Origin: JAEUHO01 sp046350655
GTDB taxonomy: Bacteria > Planctomycetota > PLA2 > JAEUHO01
NCBI GenBank assembly: GCA_046350655.1
Contig: JAXMAB010000004.1
Span: 992,001 to 1,056,000 of the forward strand
Direction: 5' to 3'
DNA: 64,000 bases
The position numbers and the translations under genes were made by a program. Below, piece after piece: positions 1-11,540 of the stretch. Position 1 is the first letter of the stretch, and the number at the start of each line of letters is the position of its first letter. The notes beneath the pieces are model-generated. The model was not told where the DNA came from. It ran no database searches and saw only the letters and a program-made list of their open reading frames with translations.

Positions 1-1054
<1,054 letters not shown>

Positions 1055-1174
1055 CGGGGACCTCGTCGGGGGAGCCCACGATTCTACGGACCGCGGGGCC
1101 GCGTGCGGTGGAACGCCCCGGCCGCACCGGGTCCGGAAAACGCGGGTCGCCGGGCCCCGGGGACCGCCCGGGCC

Positions 1175-2649
1175 CTACTTGACGCCCGCGCGGTCGCGCA
1201 GGACCCGTTCGAGGGCCTCCGCGTCCTTGCGCGCGGCCTCGCGTTTGCCCTCGTCGGGCACGAAGGCGCCGTCGGGGCCCTCCTTGAGGACCGCCCGCGA
1301 CGCGCGGCGCGCGAGCGCGAGCCACAGCTCCTCCTGCCCGGGCCGCTCGATCCCGAAGAGGTACTGCAGGTTGTAGTGGTAGGTGTCGACGTAGGCGCCG
1401 TCGGTGAGGTCGAACGCGCGGAGGTAGAGCGCCTGGGCGCGGTCGAGGTCGCGGACGTCGCGCCAGTAGTGCCGCATGAGGCCGGCGTCGTTGAGCACGC
1501 CGGCCATCACCCAGCGCTGCGCGAACGGGAGCGAGGCCGCGTCGTCGGGGATGCGCGCGACCGCGCCGTCGTACCAGGCGACGACGCGATCGAGCCAGGC
1601 GCGGGCCTGCGGCGGGGCGCCGGCCGCGAGCCCCTGCGTGCGTCCCTCGCCGCGCCAGGCGAAGGACGCGACCACGTCGCGCAGCCGGAACGCGAGGTCG
1701 TTGCGGTAGCTGAAGGCCCGCGCGCGATCGGACTCGACGGCGGCGAGCAGCGCGTCGGCGTCGGCGACGAACGCCTCGACGTCGGCGACGGACGCGAGCG
1801 GGCGGGCCTGCCGCCAGGCGACCTCGACCGCGTCGAGCACCACGACGTCGCCCGCGGCGGCGGCGAGCGCGCGCCGCTCGAGCGCGAGCGCCTCGTCGTG
1901 CCGGTCGTCGGGCTTGCGCAGGCGGCGCGCGAGCGCGACCATCGTGCGCGGCGACGTCGCGAGCAGGGCCTTCGCGCCGAGGAGGACGTCCCAGCCCGCG
2001 CGGGGGGCGGTCCGGTCGAGGACGTCGGCGCGTCCGCGGACGACGGCGCCGCAGGCGGGCCGGCGCGCGACGAGCTCGGCCGAGAGCGGGCCGAGCCGCG
2101 CGTCGTCGTGGCCGAGGAGGCTCTCGAGGCCGCGCCACGCGAGGTCGCCGGTCGCCTCGTCGCCGTCGAGCGCGCGTTCGTAGGCCCGCTGCGCGGCGGC
2201 GACGTCGCCGAGGAGGTGGCGCGCGTGCGCGAGGGACAGGGCGTCGGCGGGCGCGCCGGCGGTCTCGGCGGGGGCGAGCCGCGTCGCGGCCTCGCGGAGC
2301 CGTTCCGCGTCGGGCGGCGTGTCGAGGCGGGCCCGACGGAGGAGCGCGCGGCCGAGGTCGGGGTCGAGGGCGGGCCGCGCGGTCGCGCGGGCGCGGTCGA
2401 TCGCGTCGTCGAGGAGGTCGCGGTCGGCGAGCCGGCCGACGGCCGCGAGGAGGGCACGCCAGGCCCGGTCGTCGGCGGGGTCTCGCTCGAGCGCGTCCTC
2501 GGCGGCGCGCCGCACCGCGCGCGGGTCGGCCGCCGGCGCCTCGGGCGCGGCGAGCAGCGCGGCCGCCTCCGACGCCTCGTCGGCGCGGGCGGGGCCGACG
2601 AGGGCCGCCCACGCGAGGCCCGCGACGACGGCGACGCGCGCGCGGCGGC

Positions 2650-2653
<4 letters not shown>
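1175..2653 (-). CDS. Secreted TPR-like helical repeat protein, 492 aa
   Basis: The function is unknown. GTG (2651-2653) overlaps the TGA of the cytochrome c peroxidase gene, so translation is probably coupled. Residues 1-24 form a signal peptide ending in GPARA before DEASEAA. The rest is Ala/Arg/Asp-rich and helical, with TPR-like units (for example LSLAHARHLLGDVAAAQRAYERALDGD and a later RAQALYLRAFDLTDG). The C-terminal third carries more conserved-looking text, LAFRLRDVVASFAWRGEG and MRHYWRDVRDLDRAQ. It is last in a three-gene operon with a periplasmic peroxidase. A scaffold or helper role for that protein is inference. Confidence 0.75.
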
Positions 2654-3780
<1,127 letters not shown>

Positions 3781-3784
3781 GGCG

Positions 3785-4750
3785 CTACCGCCACCGGAAG
3801 GGCAGGCGCCGCAGCCGCTCGGCGAGCGGCGCGGGCACCGGGACGCGGTCGTCGAGGGCGGCGAGGGTCGCCAGCACGTCGTCGGCCTCGCGTTCGAGGT
3901 CGGCGGCGGCGTCGGGCTTCGCGTGCGCGCGGAGGTCGGCGGCGCGCTGCCGCAGCGAGTCGGCCTCGCGTCGGGCCGCGGCGAGCTGCGGCGGCTCGGG
4001 GTCGCCCGGCGCCGCGAGCCGCGAGGCGGCGTAGACGAGCTCCGGCCGCACCTCGAACCAGCGGTCGCGCCCGTCGAGGGGGTCCTTCACCGGGCCGCCG
4101 CGCTCGACCTCCGGGTGCGAGGTCCACGCCTTCACGGTGAGCTCGCCGGCCAGCGGGTCGATCCACGCGCGCGACACCCCGCGGTCCTCGCGGACCTCGA
4201 GCGCGTAGGTGCGCGAGGCGCCGAGGGGACGGCTCGTGTCCACGCCCGTGAAGGGGCCGAACGCGACCAGCCACACCGCGGGCCGCGTCACCTTCACCGT
4301 GACGCTCACCGCGTACGCCCCGCGCGCCGACCGGCCCCACGCGAGGGCGCGGTCGGCGAACGCGCGGCCGTCCCGCGCGAACGCGTCGGCCGGCATCACG
4401 AGCAGCTGCACGGCGTCGAACGCGGCGTAGTCGGTGGGCGTCTCCTCGTAGCGGAACACGACCTCGCCCGACGGGCCGCCGAGCGGGGGGGCCACGCGGA
4501 GCATGCCGAACCCGAGGAGCGCGGTCCCGGCCTCGTCGAGCCAGCGGGCCTCGCCGTCCCGCGAGGTCGGGGGTCGGTCCGTCGGAGCCGGGGGATCGGT
4601 CCGCGGCGAGGGAGCGGAAGGCCCGGGCGCCGCCGAGGGCGCGTCCGCGGCCCGGACGAAGGACCCGAGGCCCGACCCGAGGCCCGCGGCGAGGCCGACG
4701 AGGGCCGCGAGGCGGGCGGCGCGACCGGAGCCGGGGGGGCGCGGGGGCAT
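3785..4750 (-). CDS. Secreted protein of unknown function, 321 aa
   Basis: I do not recognise the family. An N-terminal signal peptide (residues 1-34, ending FVRAA) is followed by a Pro/Ser-rich linker to about residue 65. A probable beta-rich domain follows, with VVFRYEETPTDYAAFDAVQ and SVTVKVTRPAVWLVAFGP, then a charged helical C-terminus (LAAARREADSLRQRAADLRAH) that could be a short coiled coil. It is first in the operon with the peroxidase and TPR genes. There is no clear Shine-Dalgarno. TAGAAT (complement of 4757-4762) lies only six bases before the ATG, so the message is probably leaderless. Confidence 0.7.
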   Translation of the reverse strand: MPPRPPGSGRAARLAALVGLAAGLGSGLGSFVRAADAPSAAPGPSAPSPRTDPPAPTDRPPTSRDGEARWLDEAGTALLGFGMLRVAPPLGGPSGEVVFRYEETPTDYAAFDAVQLLVMPADAFARDGRAFADRALAWGRSARGAYAVSVTVKVTRPAVWLVAFGPFTGVDTSRPLGASRTYALEVREDRGVSRAWIDPLAGELTVKAWTSHPEVERGGPVKDPLDGRDRWFEVRPELVYAASRLAAPGDPEPPQLAAARREADSLRQRAADLRAHAKPDAAADLEREADDVLATLAALDDRVPVPAPLAERLRRLPFRWR

Positions 4751-4756
4751 CGGGCC

Positions 4757-4762
4757 ATTCTA
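4757..4762 (-). promoter_or_regulatory. -10 box TAGAAT for leaderless start of the peroxidase operon
   Basis: TAGAAT reads on the minus strand and ends six bases before the ATG at 4750. Transcription would therefore begin at or next to the start codon. No matching -35 box is obvious. Confidence 0.5.
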
Positions 4763-4832
4763 CGACCCGGATGGCTTTACCCGGGACGGCGGTTCGGCTT
4801 GAATGAGCCGCTGCCCCGGGAGGTCGCCGCGT

Positions 4833-5069
4833 ATGTCGGTCCGTCCGCGTTCCGCCGTCGCGATCGGTCTCGTCGTCGCGTGCTTCGTGGCGCTGGTGGC
4901 GTCCGTCGCCGACGCGCGCGGGGGCGGCAGCGGCGCCGCGGGCGGCCGCATGGGCGGCGGCGCGAAGCGCGGCAAGAAGGGCGCGAAGGCCAACGCGCAG
5001 GTCGAGCAGATCATCCACGACACCTACCGTCGCGACGTCGTGAACCGTAGCCGCTTCGTCGGCTGGTAA
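4833..5069 (+). CDS. Small secreted basic protein, 78 aa
   Basis: Unknown function. The start at 4833 is preferred because GGGAGG lies at 4818-4823, nine bases before it, and it puts the signal peptide at the N-terminus (AVAIGLVVACFVALVASVADA). An upstream in-frame ATG at 4803 would add ten residues. The mature part is a Gly/Lys-rich stretch (RGGGSGAAGGRMGGGAKRG) followed by a helical C-terminus, QVEQIIHDTYRRDVVNRSRF. It lies 16 bases before the TPR gene that follows, so the two are probably co-transcribed. Confidence 0.6.
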   Translation: MSVRPRSAVAIGLVVACFVALVASVADARGGGSGAAGGRMGGGAKRGKKGAKANAQVEQIIHDTYRRDVVNRSRFVGW

Positions 5070-5085
5070 CCCCCGCGAGGCCCCG

Positions 5086-6729
5086 GTGAAGCGTCGTCGC
5101 CCGGCCGCCGTCGTCGCGACGGCGCTGCTCGCCGTCGTGACGGCGATCCTCGGACCGGGCGCGGCGCGCGCGGACGAGCCGACGGACCCCGCCGCGCGGG
5201 TCGCCGTCGGGGATGCCGCGGCGGTCGTCGTGTCGCTGGGCGACGCGTACCGGAAGGGGACCCTCGACGTGTGGGCGGCGCGGCTCTACCAGGACCTCCG
5301 CACGGAGGCCGGCGAGCGGGCCGCCCTGCGCACCGAGACCGAGACCGCGTTCCCGGCGCCGCGCACGGGCCTCGCGGGCTACCTCGTCGCGCGCGTCGCC
5401 GACCGCAAGGACTACGAGACCCTCCTCAACCGCTGCTTCGGCTCGGTGGACCAGCCGGGCGCGGTGATGCTCGACCTCGGCTGGAACGCGCTCGCGACGG
5501 AGCGGCTCCCGGTCGCGCTGGCGCTCGTGCCGAAGGTCCGGCGGGTGCTGCCCGACCACGAGGAGGCGACGCTCTTCGACGCCACCGTGATGCGCGCGCA
5601 GGGCAACGTGGAGGGCGCGGTGCGCGCGCTCGCGTCGTTCGTCGCGGCGCACCCCGACGCCTTCGAGGCGCGCCGGGCGTGGGCCCACGCGCTCGCCGCG
5701 GCCGGCCGGCGCCCCGACGCGCTCGGCGTGCTCGACGAGGGGCTCAAGCGCCTGCGCGCCGCGCCGCTGCTGGTGGGGCGGGCCGCCATCTACCTCGAGA
5801 TGCGCGACCTGCAGGCCGCGCAGGCCGCGCTCGACGAGGTGAAGGCGACGGGCCGGCCGGCGTTGCGGGCCGAGGCGGCGGCCCTGCGCGCCGCGGTCCG
5901 GCTCGCGAGCCGTGACGTGCCGGGCGCGCTCGCCGCGGTCGAGGAGGGCCTGAAGGTCGCGCCCGCGAGCGCGATCGCGTGGCGCGCGAAGGCCCGGTGC
6001 CTCGAGCTCGCCGGGCGGCCCGCCGAGGCGCTCTCGGCGCTCGACGCGGCGATCGCCGCGCGGCCGGCCTGGGCCGCGCTGTACGCCGACCGCGGGGCGG
6101 TCTACCTCCGCAACCGGCAGGTGAAGGAGGCCCGGAAGGCCCTCCTCGACGCGAAGCGGCGCGACGCGGACGACCCCGCCGTGGCGCTGCTGCTCGGCGC
6201 GATCGCCGAGGAGGACGCCGACTGGTCGGTGGCCGAGAAGATCTACCGCGCGATCCTGCGCACCGACGGCGAGCACCTCGACGCCCGGCGCATGCTCGCG
6301 GGCGTCATCCTGCTGCTCGGCCGGCTCGACCAGGCCGACGAGGAGGCGCAGACGGTCCTCGCGCGCGACCCGAAGGACGCCGTCGCGTGGTTCGTGCGCG
6401 GACGGGTCGCGTACCGGCAGGACCGCTGGGACGAGGCGCTCGCGTACTTCGACAAGTCGATCGCCGCGGACCCGACCTATCCGCTGCCGCACTGCGGCAA
6501 GGGCTGGGTGTACGAGCAACAGGACAAGCTCGACGACGCGAAGAAGTCGTACGAGGCCGCCGTCGCGGCCGACCCGAAGATGCCGCTCCCGCACCGCGAC
6601 CTCGCGGAGCTCCTCGAGGAACTCTCCGACTTCGGCGTCGCGGCGAAGCACTACCGGCTCTACCTCGAGCTCGGGGGCGCGGACCCCGACGAGGACGTGA
6701 AGCACGCGGTCGAGCGCCTGTCGAAGTAG
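5086..6729 (+). CDS. Exported tetratricopeptide-repeat protein, 547 aa
   Basis: TPR proteins are protein-interaction scaffolds; the partner here is unknown. The GTG at 5086 is preceded by GCGAGG at 5075-5080. A signal peptide (residues 1-29, ending GAARA) is followed by about 130 residues of helical sequence, then TPR units to the end. Clear units include VEGAVRALASFVAAHPDAFEA, RPAEALSALDAAIAARPAWA, DRWDEALAYFDKSIAADPTY and KLDDAKKSYEAAVAADPKMP. The protein ends HYRLYLELGGADPDEDVKHA, a typical closing helix. It follows the small basic secreted protein by 16 bases. The gene ends just before a REP cluster and faces the HEAT-repeat genes. Confidence 0.9.
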   Translation: MKRRRPAAVVATALLAVVTAILGPGAARADEPTDPAARVAVGDAAAVVVSLGDAYRKGTLDVWAARLYQDLRTEAGERAALRTETETAFPAPRTGLAGYLVARVADRKDYETLLNRCFGSVDQPGAVMLDLGWNALATERLPVALALVPKVRRVLPDHEEATLFDATVMRAQGNVEGAVRALASFVAAHPDAFEARRAWAHALAAAGRRPDALGVLDEGLKRLRAAPLLVGRAAIYLEMRDLQAAQAALDEVKATGRPALRAEAAALRAAVRLASRDVPGALAAVEEGLKVAPASAIAWRAKARCLELAGRPAEALSALDAAIAARPAWAALYADRGAVYLRNRQVKEARKALLDAKRRDADDPAVALLLGAIAEEDADWSVAEKIYRAILRTDGEHLDARRMLAGVILLLGRLDQADEEAQTVLARDPKDAVAWFVRGRVAYRQDRWDEALAYFDKSIAADPTYPLPHCGKGWVYEQQDKLDDAKKSYEAAVAADPKMPLPHRDLAELLEELSDFGVAAKHYRLYLELGGADPDEDVKHAVERLSK

Positions 6730-7023
6730 CGGTCGAACCCGCCAATCGGTGCCGGACACGATCTGGCGCGTCTGGCCCTGGCGGCCACCGAGCCTCGCGG
6801 TCCCCGGGTCGGTTCCGCCATTTGGTGCCGGTCCCAGTTTGGCGGAACCAGCCCTTCGATCGGCGGCGGCCCCCGGTGTGATCCGCCAATAGACGCCGGT
6901 CGATGATCGGCGGGTCGATGAGTGGCGGGTCCGCGACGCTGCGACCGCGGGGGACGACCGGCGATCCGTCCGGTACGCGAGGCCCGCCGGCCGCCGGGCC
7001 TCGCGGTCCCGCGCGAGGGATCG
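6730..7023. repeat. Convergent intergenic region: REP4, REP2, REP3 and REP1 hairpins
   Basis: No gene. Four different palindromic elements lie side by side between converging genes. A REP4 copy (6738-6771, reversed) has GCCGGACAC at its centre. A REP2 copy (6811-6849) has arms GGTTCCGCCA and TGGCGGAACC. A REP3-like copy (6880-6915) has arms GATCCGCC and GGCGGGTC. A REP1 hairpin (6976-7005) has arms CGCGAGGCCCG and CGGGCCTCGCG. A single REP1 arm also lies near 6790-6806. The region could act as a two-way terminator. Confidence 0.8.
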
Positions 7024-8940
7024 CTAGAGCCAGAGCCACGTCATGAGGTAGCGGAGCCCGTCGTGGCCCGGCATCTCGGCGGCGCCCTCCGCCAGCCGCA
7101 CGAGCGACGGGACGGGCTCGGGGTCGCAGAGACGGCCGAGGGCCTCGCAGGCGTGCGCGCGGAGGTCGTCCTTCGTCGTCTTCGCGCGGACGAGGCGCAC
7201 GAGCGGCTCGACGGCGGCGACGTGGTCGCATCGGCCCAGCGCGTCGGCGAGGGGGACGAGGCGCCACGCGGCGCCGCCGTCGGAGAGCTCGTCCGCGATC
7301 GCGACGACGACGTCCGCGCCGGTGCCGAGGCGGGAGAGCGCGGCGAGGGCCTTGCCGCGCGTGAAGCCCTCGGCCTTCCGCTCCGACGCGACGGTGCGGA
7401 GGGTGTCCACGGCCGTCGGGACGGCGCGGCCGACGAGGCCGAGGGCCTCGCACGCGTACGCGCGCGGCGACTCGGTGCCGCTGGTGTCGCGCGCGCGGGC
7501 GGCGAGCATGGGGATCGAGGCCTCGTCGGCGAAGAGGCCGAGCCCGACCAGGTAGGCCCCGCGCGCGTCGCCCGCGCCGGCGTCGTCCGCGAGGAGCTTG
7601 CGCAGGCGTTCGAGCGCCTCCGTGCGGAACGTGTGGTAGGCGCGCACCTCGATCACCTTCGGCGTGCGGCGGCCCGCGATGCCGATCGCGACCATCACGA
7701 ACGGGCGCATGCCGAGGTCGGCGGCGGTGAGCCCGTCGAAGAGGAAGGTGTCGGCCCCGGACGTGTCGAGCACCGCGCCGCTGCCCGCGTCGAGGTCGGC
7801 GGCGGCGAGGCGCGCGACGGCCAGCAGGCCCGCCGGGCGGAAGAGGCTCTGCGACGGCTCGGACTCCACCAGCGCGCGGATCCGCTTCACCACGTCCACG
7901 CGGGTGCCGCTCTCGAAGGACGCGGCGCGCAGGCCGAGGCCGGTCAGGGCCCCGAGCCGCACCGGGTCGGGGTGGCGACGCGAGAGGAGGATGGCGAGGA
8001 GCGACGCGGCGCCCGGCGACGGGCAGACCCGGGCGTGCGCGAGCACGGCGTGGCCGCGGGCGACCGGCCCGAGCCGCGCCTTGCCGATCGTCCCCGTCAC
8101 GCCGGCCGCGCGGAGCGACTGCAGGAGATCCTCGCCGACGGCGTCGTACGGGAAGCGGCCGAGCGCGAGGAGGATCGCCGAGGGGATCTCGTCGCTCGCC
8201 CAGTTGGCGGAGAGGCGGCTCCAGAGGTCGCGGGCGAGCACGTCGACGGCGGGGCCGCCCTGGTCGGCGAGGAGCCCGAGCGACGTGGCGGCGACGCAGC
8301 GCGCGCGCGTCGAGAGGGTCTGGTCGTCGAGGGCGGTCACCAGCGCGCGCCGGACGCGCGCGAGCGTGGCGTCGTCGAGGCGGCGGCGGGGGTCGGTGCG
8401 GCGGAGCAGCCCGAGGGCGCCGATCGCCGTCTCGATCTCGTCGCGGTCGGTGTCGCGTCGCGCCGCGGCCGCGAGCAGCGGCTCGACGTGCTCGGGGCGG
8501 CGGGCCAGCCGACCCAAGGCCCGGTAGCACGCCGTCACCACCTGCGCGGGGAAGTCCTGGCGCGGCTCGATGGCCCACAGGAGGAGCGGCAGCACCTCGG
8601 CGCCCGCGGCGTCGTCGAGCGTGCGCACGCGCGGCGTGGTGGGGCCCGGCTCGCCGAGCGGGCCGTCGGTGGTCGCGCGGACCCGGGGCGGCGCGAGCAG
8701 CGGGGCCTGCACCTCCCACCATCGGCGCCACGCGTCGTCGGTGCCGCCGGTCGTGGCGCGCGGGACGGGGGCGGTCGGCTGCTGCGGATCCTGGGGCCCG
8801 GCGGCCGGCGGGCCGAGCGTCGGCGGCACGCTCGGCGCGCTGCCGCCCGGGGCCTCGCCGTTGTGGGCCCACGACGGGAGCGCGGTCGCGCCGACGAGCG
8901 CCGCGCCGAGGAGCAGGAGGCGGAACCGACCCGACCGCAT
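7024..8940 (-). CDS. Secreted HEAT-repeat protein (paralogue 1), 638 aa
   Basis: HEAT repeats form an alpha-solenoid that binds other proteins; no partner is known. The ATG at 8938-8940 is preceded by GGAGG at five bases. The signal peptide ends PSWA, placing His at the mature N-terminus (HNGEAPGG). A Pro-rich linker to about residue 75 leads into a Trp-rich block (DAWRRWWEVQAPLL) shared with the next two genes. Then HEAT units run to the C-terminus, for example VVTACYRALGRLARRPEHV, CVAATSLGLLADQGG, ACEALGLVGRAVPTAVDTL and ACEALGRLCDPEPVPSLVRL. The last residues (GLRYLMTWLWL) differ from the NEVLSxL ending of its two paralogues. It is separated from paralogue 2 by 72 bases. Confidence 0.88.
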   Translation of the reverse strand: MRSGRFRLLLLGAALVGATALPSWAHNGEAPGGSAPSVPPTLGPPAAGPQDPQQPTAPVPRATTGGTDDAWRRWWEVQAPLLAPPRVRATTDGPLGEPGPTTPRVRTLDDAAGAEVLPLLLWAIEPRQDFPAQVVTACYRALGRLARRPEHVEPLLAAAARRDTDRDEIETAIGALGLLRRTDPRRRLDDATLARVRRALVTALDDQTLSTRARCVAATSLGLLADQGGPAVDVLARDLWSRLSANWASDEIPSAILLALGRFPYDAVGEDLLQSLRAAGVTGTIGKARLGPVARGHAVLAHARVCPSPGAASLLAILLSRRHPDPVRLGALTGLGLRAASFESGTRVDVVKRIRALVESEPSQSLFRPAGLLAVARLAAADLDAGSGAVLDTSGADTFLFDGLTAADLGMRPFVMVAIGIAGRRTPKVIEVRAYHTFRTEALERLRKLLADDAGAGDARGAYLVGLGLFADEASIPMLAARARDTSGTESPRAYACEALGLVGRAVPTAVDTLRTVASERKAEGFTRGKALAALSRLGTGADVVVAIADELSDGGAAWRLVPLADALGRCDHVAAVEPLVRLVRAKTTKDDLRAHACEALGRLCDPEPVPSLVRLAEGAAEMPGHDGLRYLMTWLWL

Positions 8941-9012
8941 CGCGACCTCCGAGGGTCCAAACGTCGCCGGGACCGGTTCGCTCCGGGCGTCCTGCGGCGG
9001 CGGCCCCCGGGG

Positions 9013-11205
9013 TCAGAGCAGCGAGAGCACCTCGTTCAGGGCGTCGGTCCCGGCGAGGTAGTTCACGTCGAGGGAGAGGCGGGAGAGGCTCGGGACCGAC
9101 GCGGGGTCGGCGAGGAGCCCGAGGGCGGCGACCGCGACCGCGCGCGCCGGGTCGCCGACCTTGCGGTCGGCGGCGAGCGAGAGGAGGGGGCGAACGGCCT
9201 TCGTCGCGCCGATGGCGCCGAGCGCGACGGCCGCGCGGGCGCGGACGTGGTCGGCGGAGGCGAGCCGGATCTCGTCCACGAGGGCGTCGGTCGCGTCGGC
9301 GTCGCCGAGCGCGCCGAGCGCGCGGGAGGCCTCGCGGCGGAGGTCGTCCGAGGAGCGCCGCACGAGGGCGGCGCGCAGCGCGGCGAGCGTCTCCGGCGAG
9401 GCGCGGTCGAGCAGCCCGAGCGCGCAGGCGGCCCGCGCGCGGACGTCCGGCGCGGTGTCGGCGTCGAGGACGAGCCGGCCGAGGCGCGTGGCGGACGCGC
9501 GGTCGCCGGCGAGGCCCAGCGCGAGCGCCGCGGCCGCGCGGCACGCGGGGTCCTCGGTCTCGCGGTCGACGACCGCCGCGAGGACCGGCAGGGCGCGGGC
9601 GCGCAGCTGCTCGAGCCCGCCGCACGCGGCCGCCTCGCCGTCCGAGCGCAGGGCGAGCCCGAGCGCGAGCGCCGCGAAGGGCCGCGTCGCGCTCGACCCG
9701 TGGTCGGTCGCGTCCGCGAGCGCGTCGGCCCCGCGGGGCAGCTCCGACGGCGCCGACGCGAGGCTCGCCGCGACGAGCCGGCCGATCGAGAGGAGCGCGA
9801 AGCCCGCGGTCTCCGGGTCGCCGCGGCGCGCGGGCGCGAGCAGCTCGGCGACGGCCGTGCCGCGCGTCGCGCCGTCGAGGCGCGGCGCGAGGACGCCCAG
9901 GGAGAGGATCGCCGAGCGGCGGACGTCGCTCGGGTGGTGGGAGCCCTTCGCGAGGCCGAGCAGGAAGCCGGCGGCTTCCGGGCCGACGAGCTTCGCGTAC
10001 GCGACGACCGCGTGGGCCTGCGCGACGTCGCCGCGGTCGCGGCCGGCGAGCCGGCCCGTCCCGGCCAACGCGCGCAGGGCCTCGCGTACCCCCGACGGGA
10101 CCCCGTCCTCGGGCTGCATCGAGAGCGCCGAGAGCAGCGCGACCGTCGCCTCCGGGCCGGTGCGCGGCTCGAGCAGCCGCGACCACAGCGCCTGCGTGGT
10201 GCCGCGCAGGTCGCGCGCGAACGCGTCGCCGGGCGTGCCGGGCTGGTCGCCGAGGAGCCCGAGGGAGAACGCCGCGAAGCAGCGGACGCGGACCGGCACG
10301 CCGTCGTCGTCGAACGCGTCGAGCAGGCCCCGGCGGACGCGGTCGAGGAAGCGGCCGTCGAAGCGGTCCGCCTCCGCGTCGCGGCGCAGGCAGCCGAGGG
10401 CGACCGCCGCGCCCTCGCGCGCCAGCGTCGGGGCGCCGGCGTCGCGGAGCACCGCGAGGAGGCGGTCGGCGTCGGACGGCTCGTCGGTCGTCTTGCCGAG
10501 CGCGATGAACGACGACGCGAGGACGTCGGCGTCGTCGCCGTGGGCGCCGCCGGCCGCCGCGCGCAGGAACGGCACGACCTCGAGCCGCCGGGCCTGCGCG
10601 AGCACGCGGCCGAGCGCGTCCGCGTCGCCGGTGACGACGCCGCCGCGGCGGGCCGCGCGGAACCGGTCGGCGTTCTGGTCCCACCAGAGCGTCCAGTCCA
10701 CGCCGACGGTGGCGGTGCGCCGGCCTTCGCCGGAGCGGTCGCGCCGGCCGTTGACGGTCGGCTTCGAGCCCGGCGTCCCGTCGGTGTCGGGGCCCGCGGG
10801 CTTCGGCGCGGCGGGGCCGCTCGGCGTCACCGGTTGCGACGGCGGGGCGGGCGGCGTCGGCGTGGGCGGAGCGGGGGGCGTCGGCGTCGTCGGGACGCCC
10901 GGCCGCGGGCCGTTCGGGTCGAAGCCGGGCGTCGTCGGCCCGGGACGCGTCGGGTCCGGCCGGGTCGTCGGCGGCGTGAACCCCGGTCGCGGCGTCGTCG
11001 GCGGCTTCAGCGGTCCCGTCGGCAGCGACGGCGGCGGCGGCGGCGCGTACGGATCCGGCTTCATCCAGTCCGGCGTCGGCGGCGGCGGGGGCGGCGGCGT
11101 CATCTGCCCGCCGTGCGCCCAGGCGGCCGACGTGGACGCCAGCAGGAAGACCGCGCTCACGAGGCCTCGTGCGCGGCCGCGGGTCCTTCGATTCGGTCGG
11201 CTCAT
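9013..11205 (-). CDS. Secreted HEAT-repeat protein (paralogue 2), 730 aa
   Basis: Same family as its neighbours. I start it at the ATG 11203-11205, where TAGGAG lies six bases upstream and the signal peptide falls at the N-terminus (LVSAVFLLASTSAAWA). A longer frame reaches 11268. The mature protein would begin HGGQMTPPPP. A Pro/Gly/Thr linker of about 130 residues follows, then a Trp block (VDWTLWWDQNADRFRAA), then HEAT units such as REGAAVALGCLRRD, CFAAFSLGLLGDQPG, AAAALALGLAGDRASATRL and RARAAVALGAIGATKAVRPL. It ends SLDVNYLAGTDALNEVLSLL, matching paralogue 3. The three-gene tandem suggests local duplication. Confidence 0.88.
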   Translation of the reverse strand: MSRPNRRTRGRARGLVSAVFLLASTSAAWAHGGQMTPPPPPPPTPDWMKPDPYAPPPPPSLPTGPLKPPTTPRPGFTPPTTRPDPTRPGPTTPGFDPNGPRPGVPTTPTPPAPPTPTPPAPPSQPVTPSGPAAPKPAGPDTDGTPGSKPTVNGRRDRSGEGRRTATVGVDWTLWWDQNADRFRAARRGGVVTGDADALGRVLAQARRLEVVPFLRAAAGGAHGDDADVLASSFIALGKTTDEPSDADRLLAVLRDAGAPTLAREGAAVALGCLRRDAEADRFDGRFLDRVRRGLLDAFDDDGVPVRVRCFAAFSLGLLGDQPGTPGDAFARDLRGTTQALWSRLLEPRTGPEATVALLSALSMQPEDGVPSGVREALRALAGTGRLAGRDRGDVAQAHAVVAYAKLVGPEAAGFLLGLAKGSHHPSDVRRSAILSLGVLAPRLDGATRGTAVAELLAPARRGDPETAGFALLSIGRLVAASLASAPSELPRGADALADATDHGSSATRPFAALALGLALRSDGEAAACGGLEQLRARALPVLAAVVDRETEDPACRAAAALALGLAGDRASATRLGRLVLDADTAPDVRARAACALGLLDRASPETLAALRAALVRRSSDDLRREASRALGALGDADATDALVDEIRLASADHVRARAAVALGAIGATKAVRPLLSLAADRKVGDPARAVAVAALGLLADPASVPSLSRLSLDVNYLAGTDALNEVLSLL

Positions 11206-11381
11206 CGCCGCTCCTACGTCTGCCTCGATTCCGTCGCGCGCCCGTGCGGAGGATACCCGGATCGGCATCGCCGTGGGACGGCTCCGGTCGGCTCCGTTAC
11301 GAACGTCCCGGGCGCGCGCCGGCCTCGACCCGCGGGCGCGCCGTCGGCCGCCGGGGGTGGCCGGGACGCAGACGTCCGCGG

Positions 11382-11400
11382 GGGACCGCGAGGCCCGGTG
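11382..11400 (+). repeat. REP1 single arm
   Basis: GGGACCGCGAGGCCCGG, one arm of the dispersed REP1 palindrome, with no matching second arm close by. It lies between HEAT paralogues 2 and 3. Confidence 0.7.
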
Positions 11401-11478
11401 GCCGTTCGGCTCGCCCGCCCGCCACCGGCGCGTCGCGGTCGGCCTCGTCGAGCCGGACTCCCCGTCCCCGAAATGGAA

Positions 11479-11506
11479 CCGGCCGGCCCCGCGGGGGGCC
11501 GGCCGG
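11479..11506 (-). terminator. Candidate intrinsic terminator after HEAT paralogue 3
   Basis: Arms CCGGCCGGCCCC and GGGGCCGGCCGG form a 12-bp GC stem 35 bases past the stop codon at 11541. On the minus strand it is followed by TTCCATTT, a modest T-rich stretch. Confidence 0.65.
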
Positions 11507-11540
11507 TCGGTGCGCGGTCAGGCGCGAGTCGGTCGGACGA

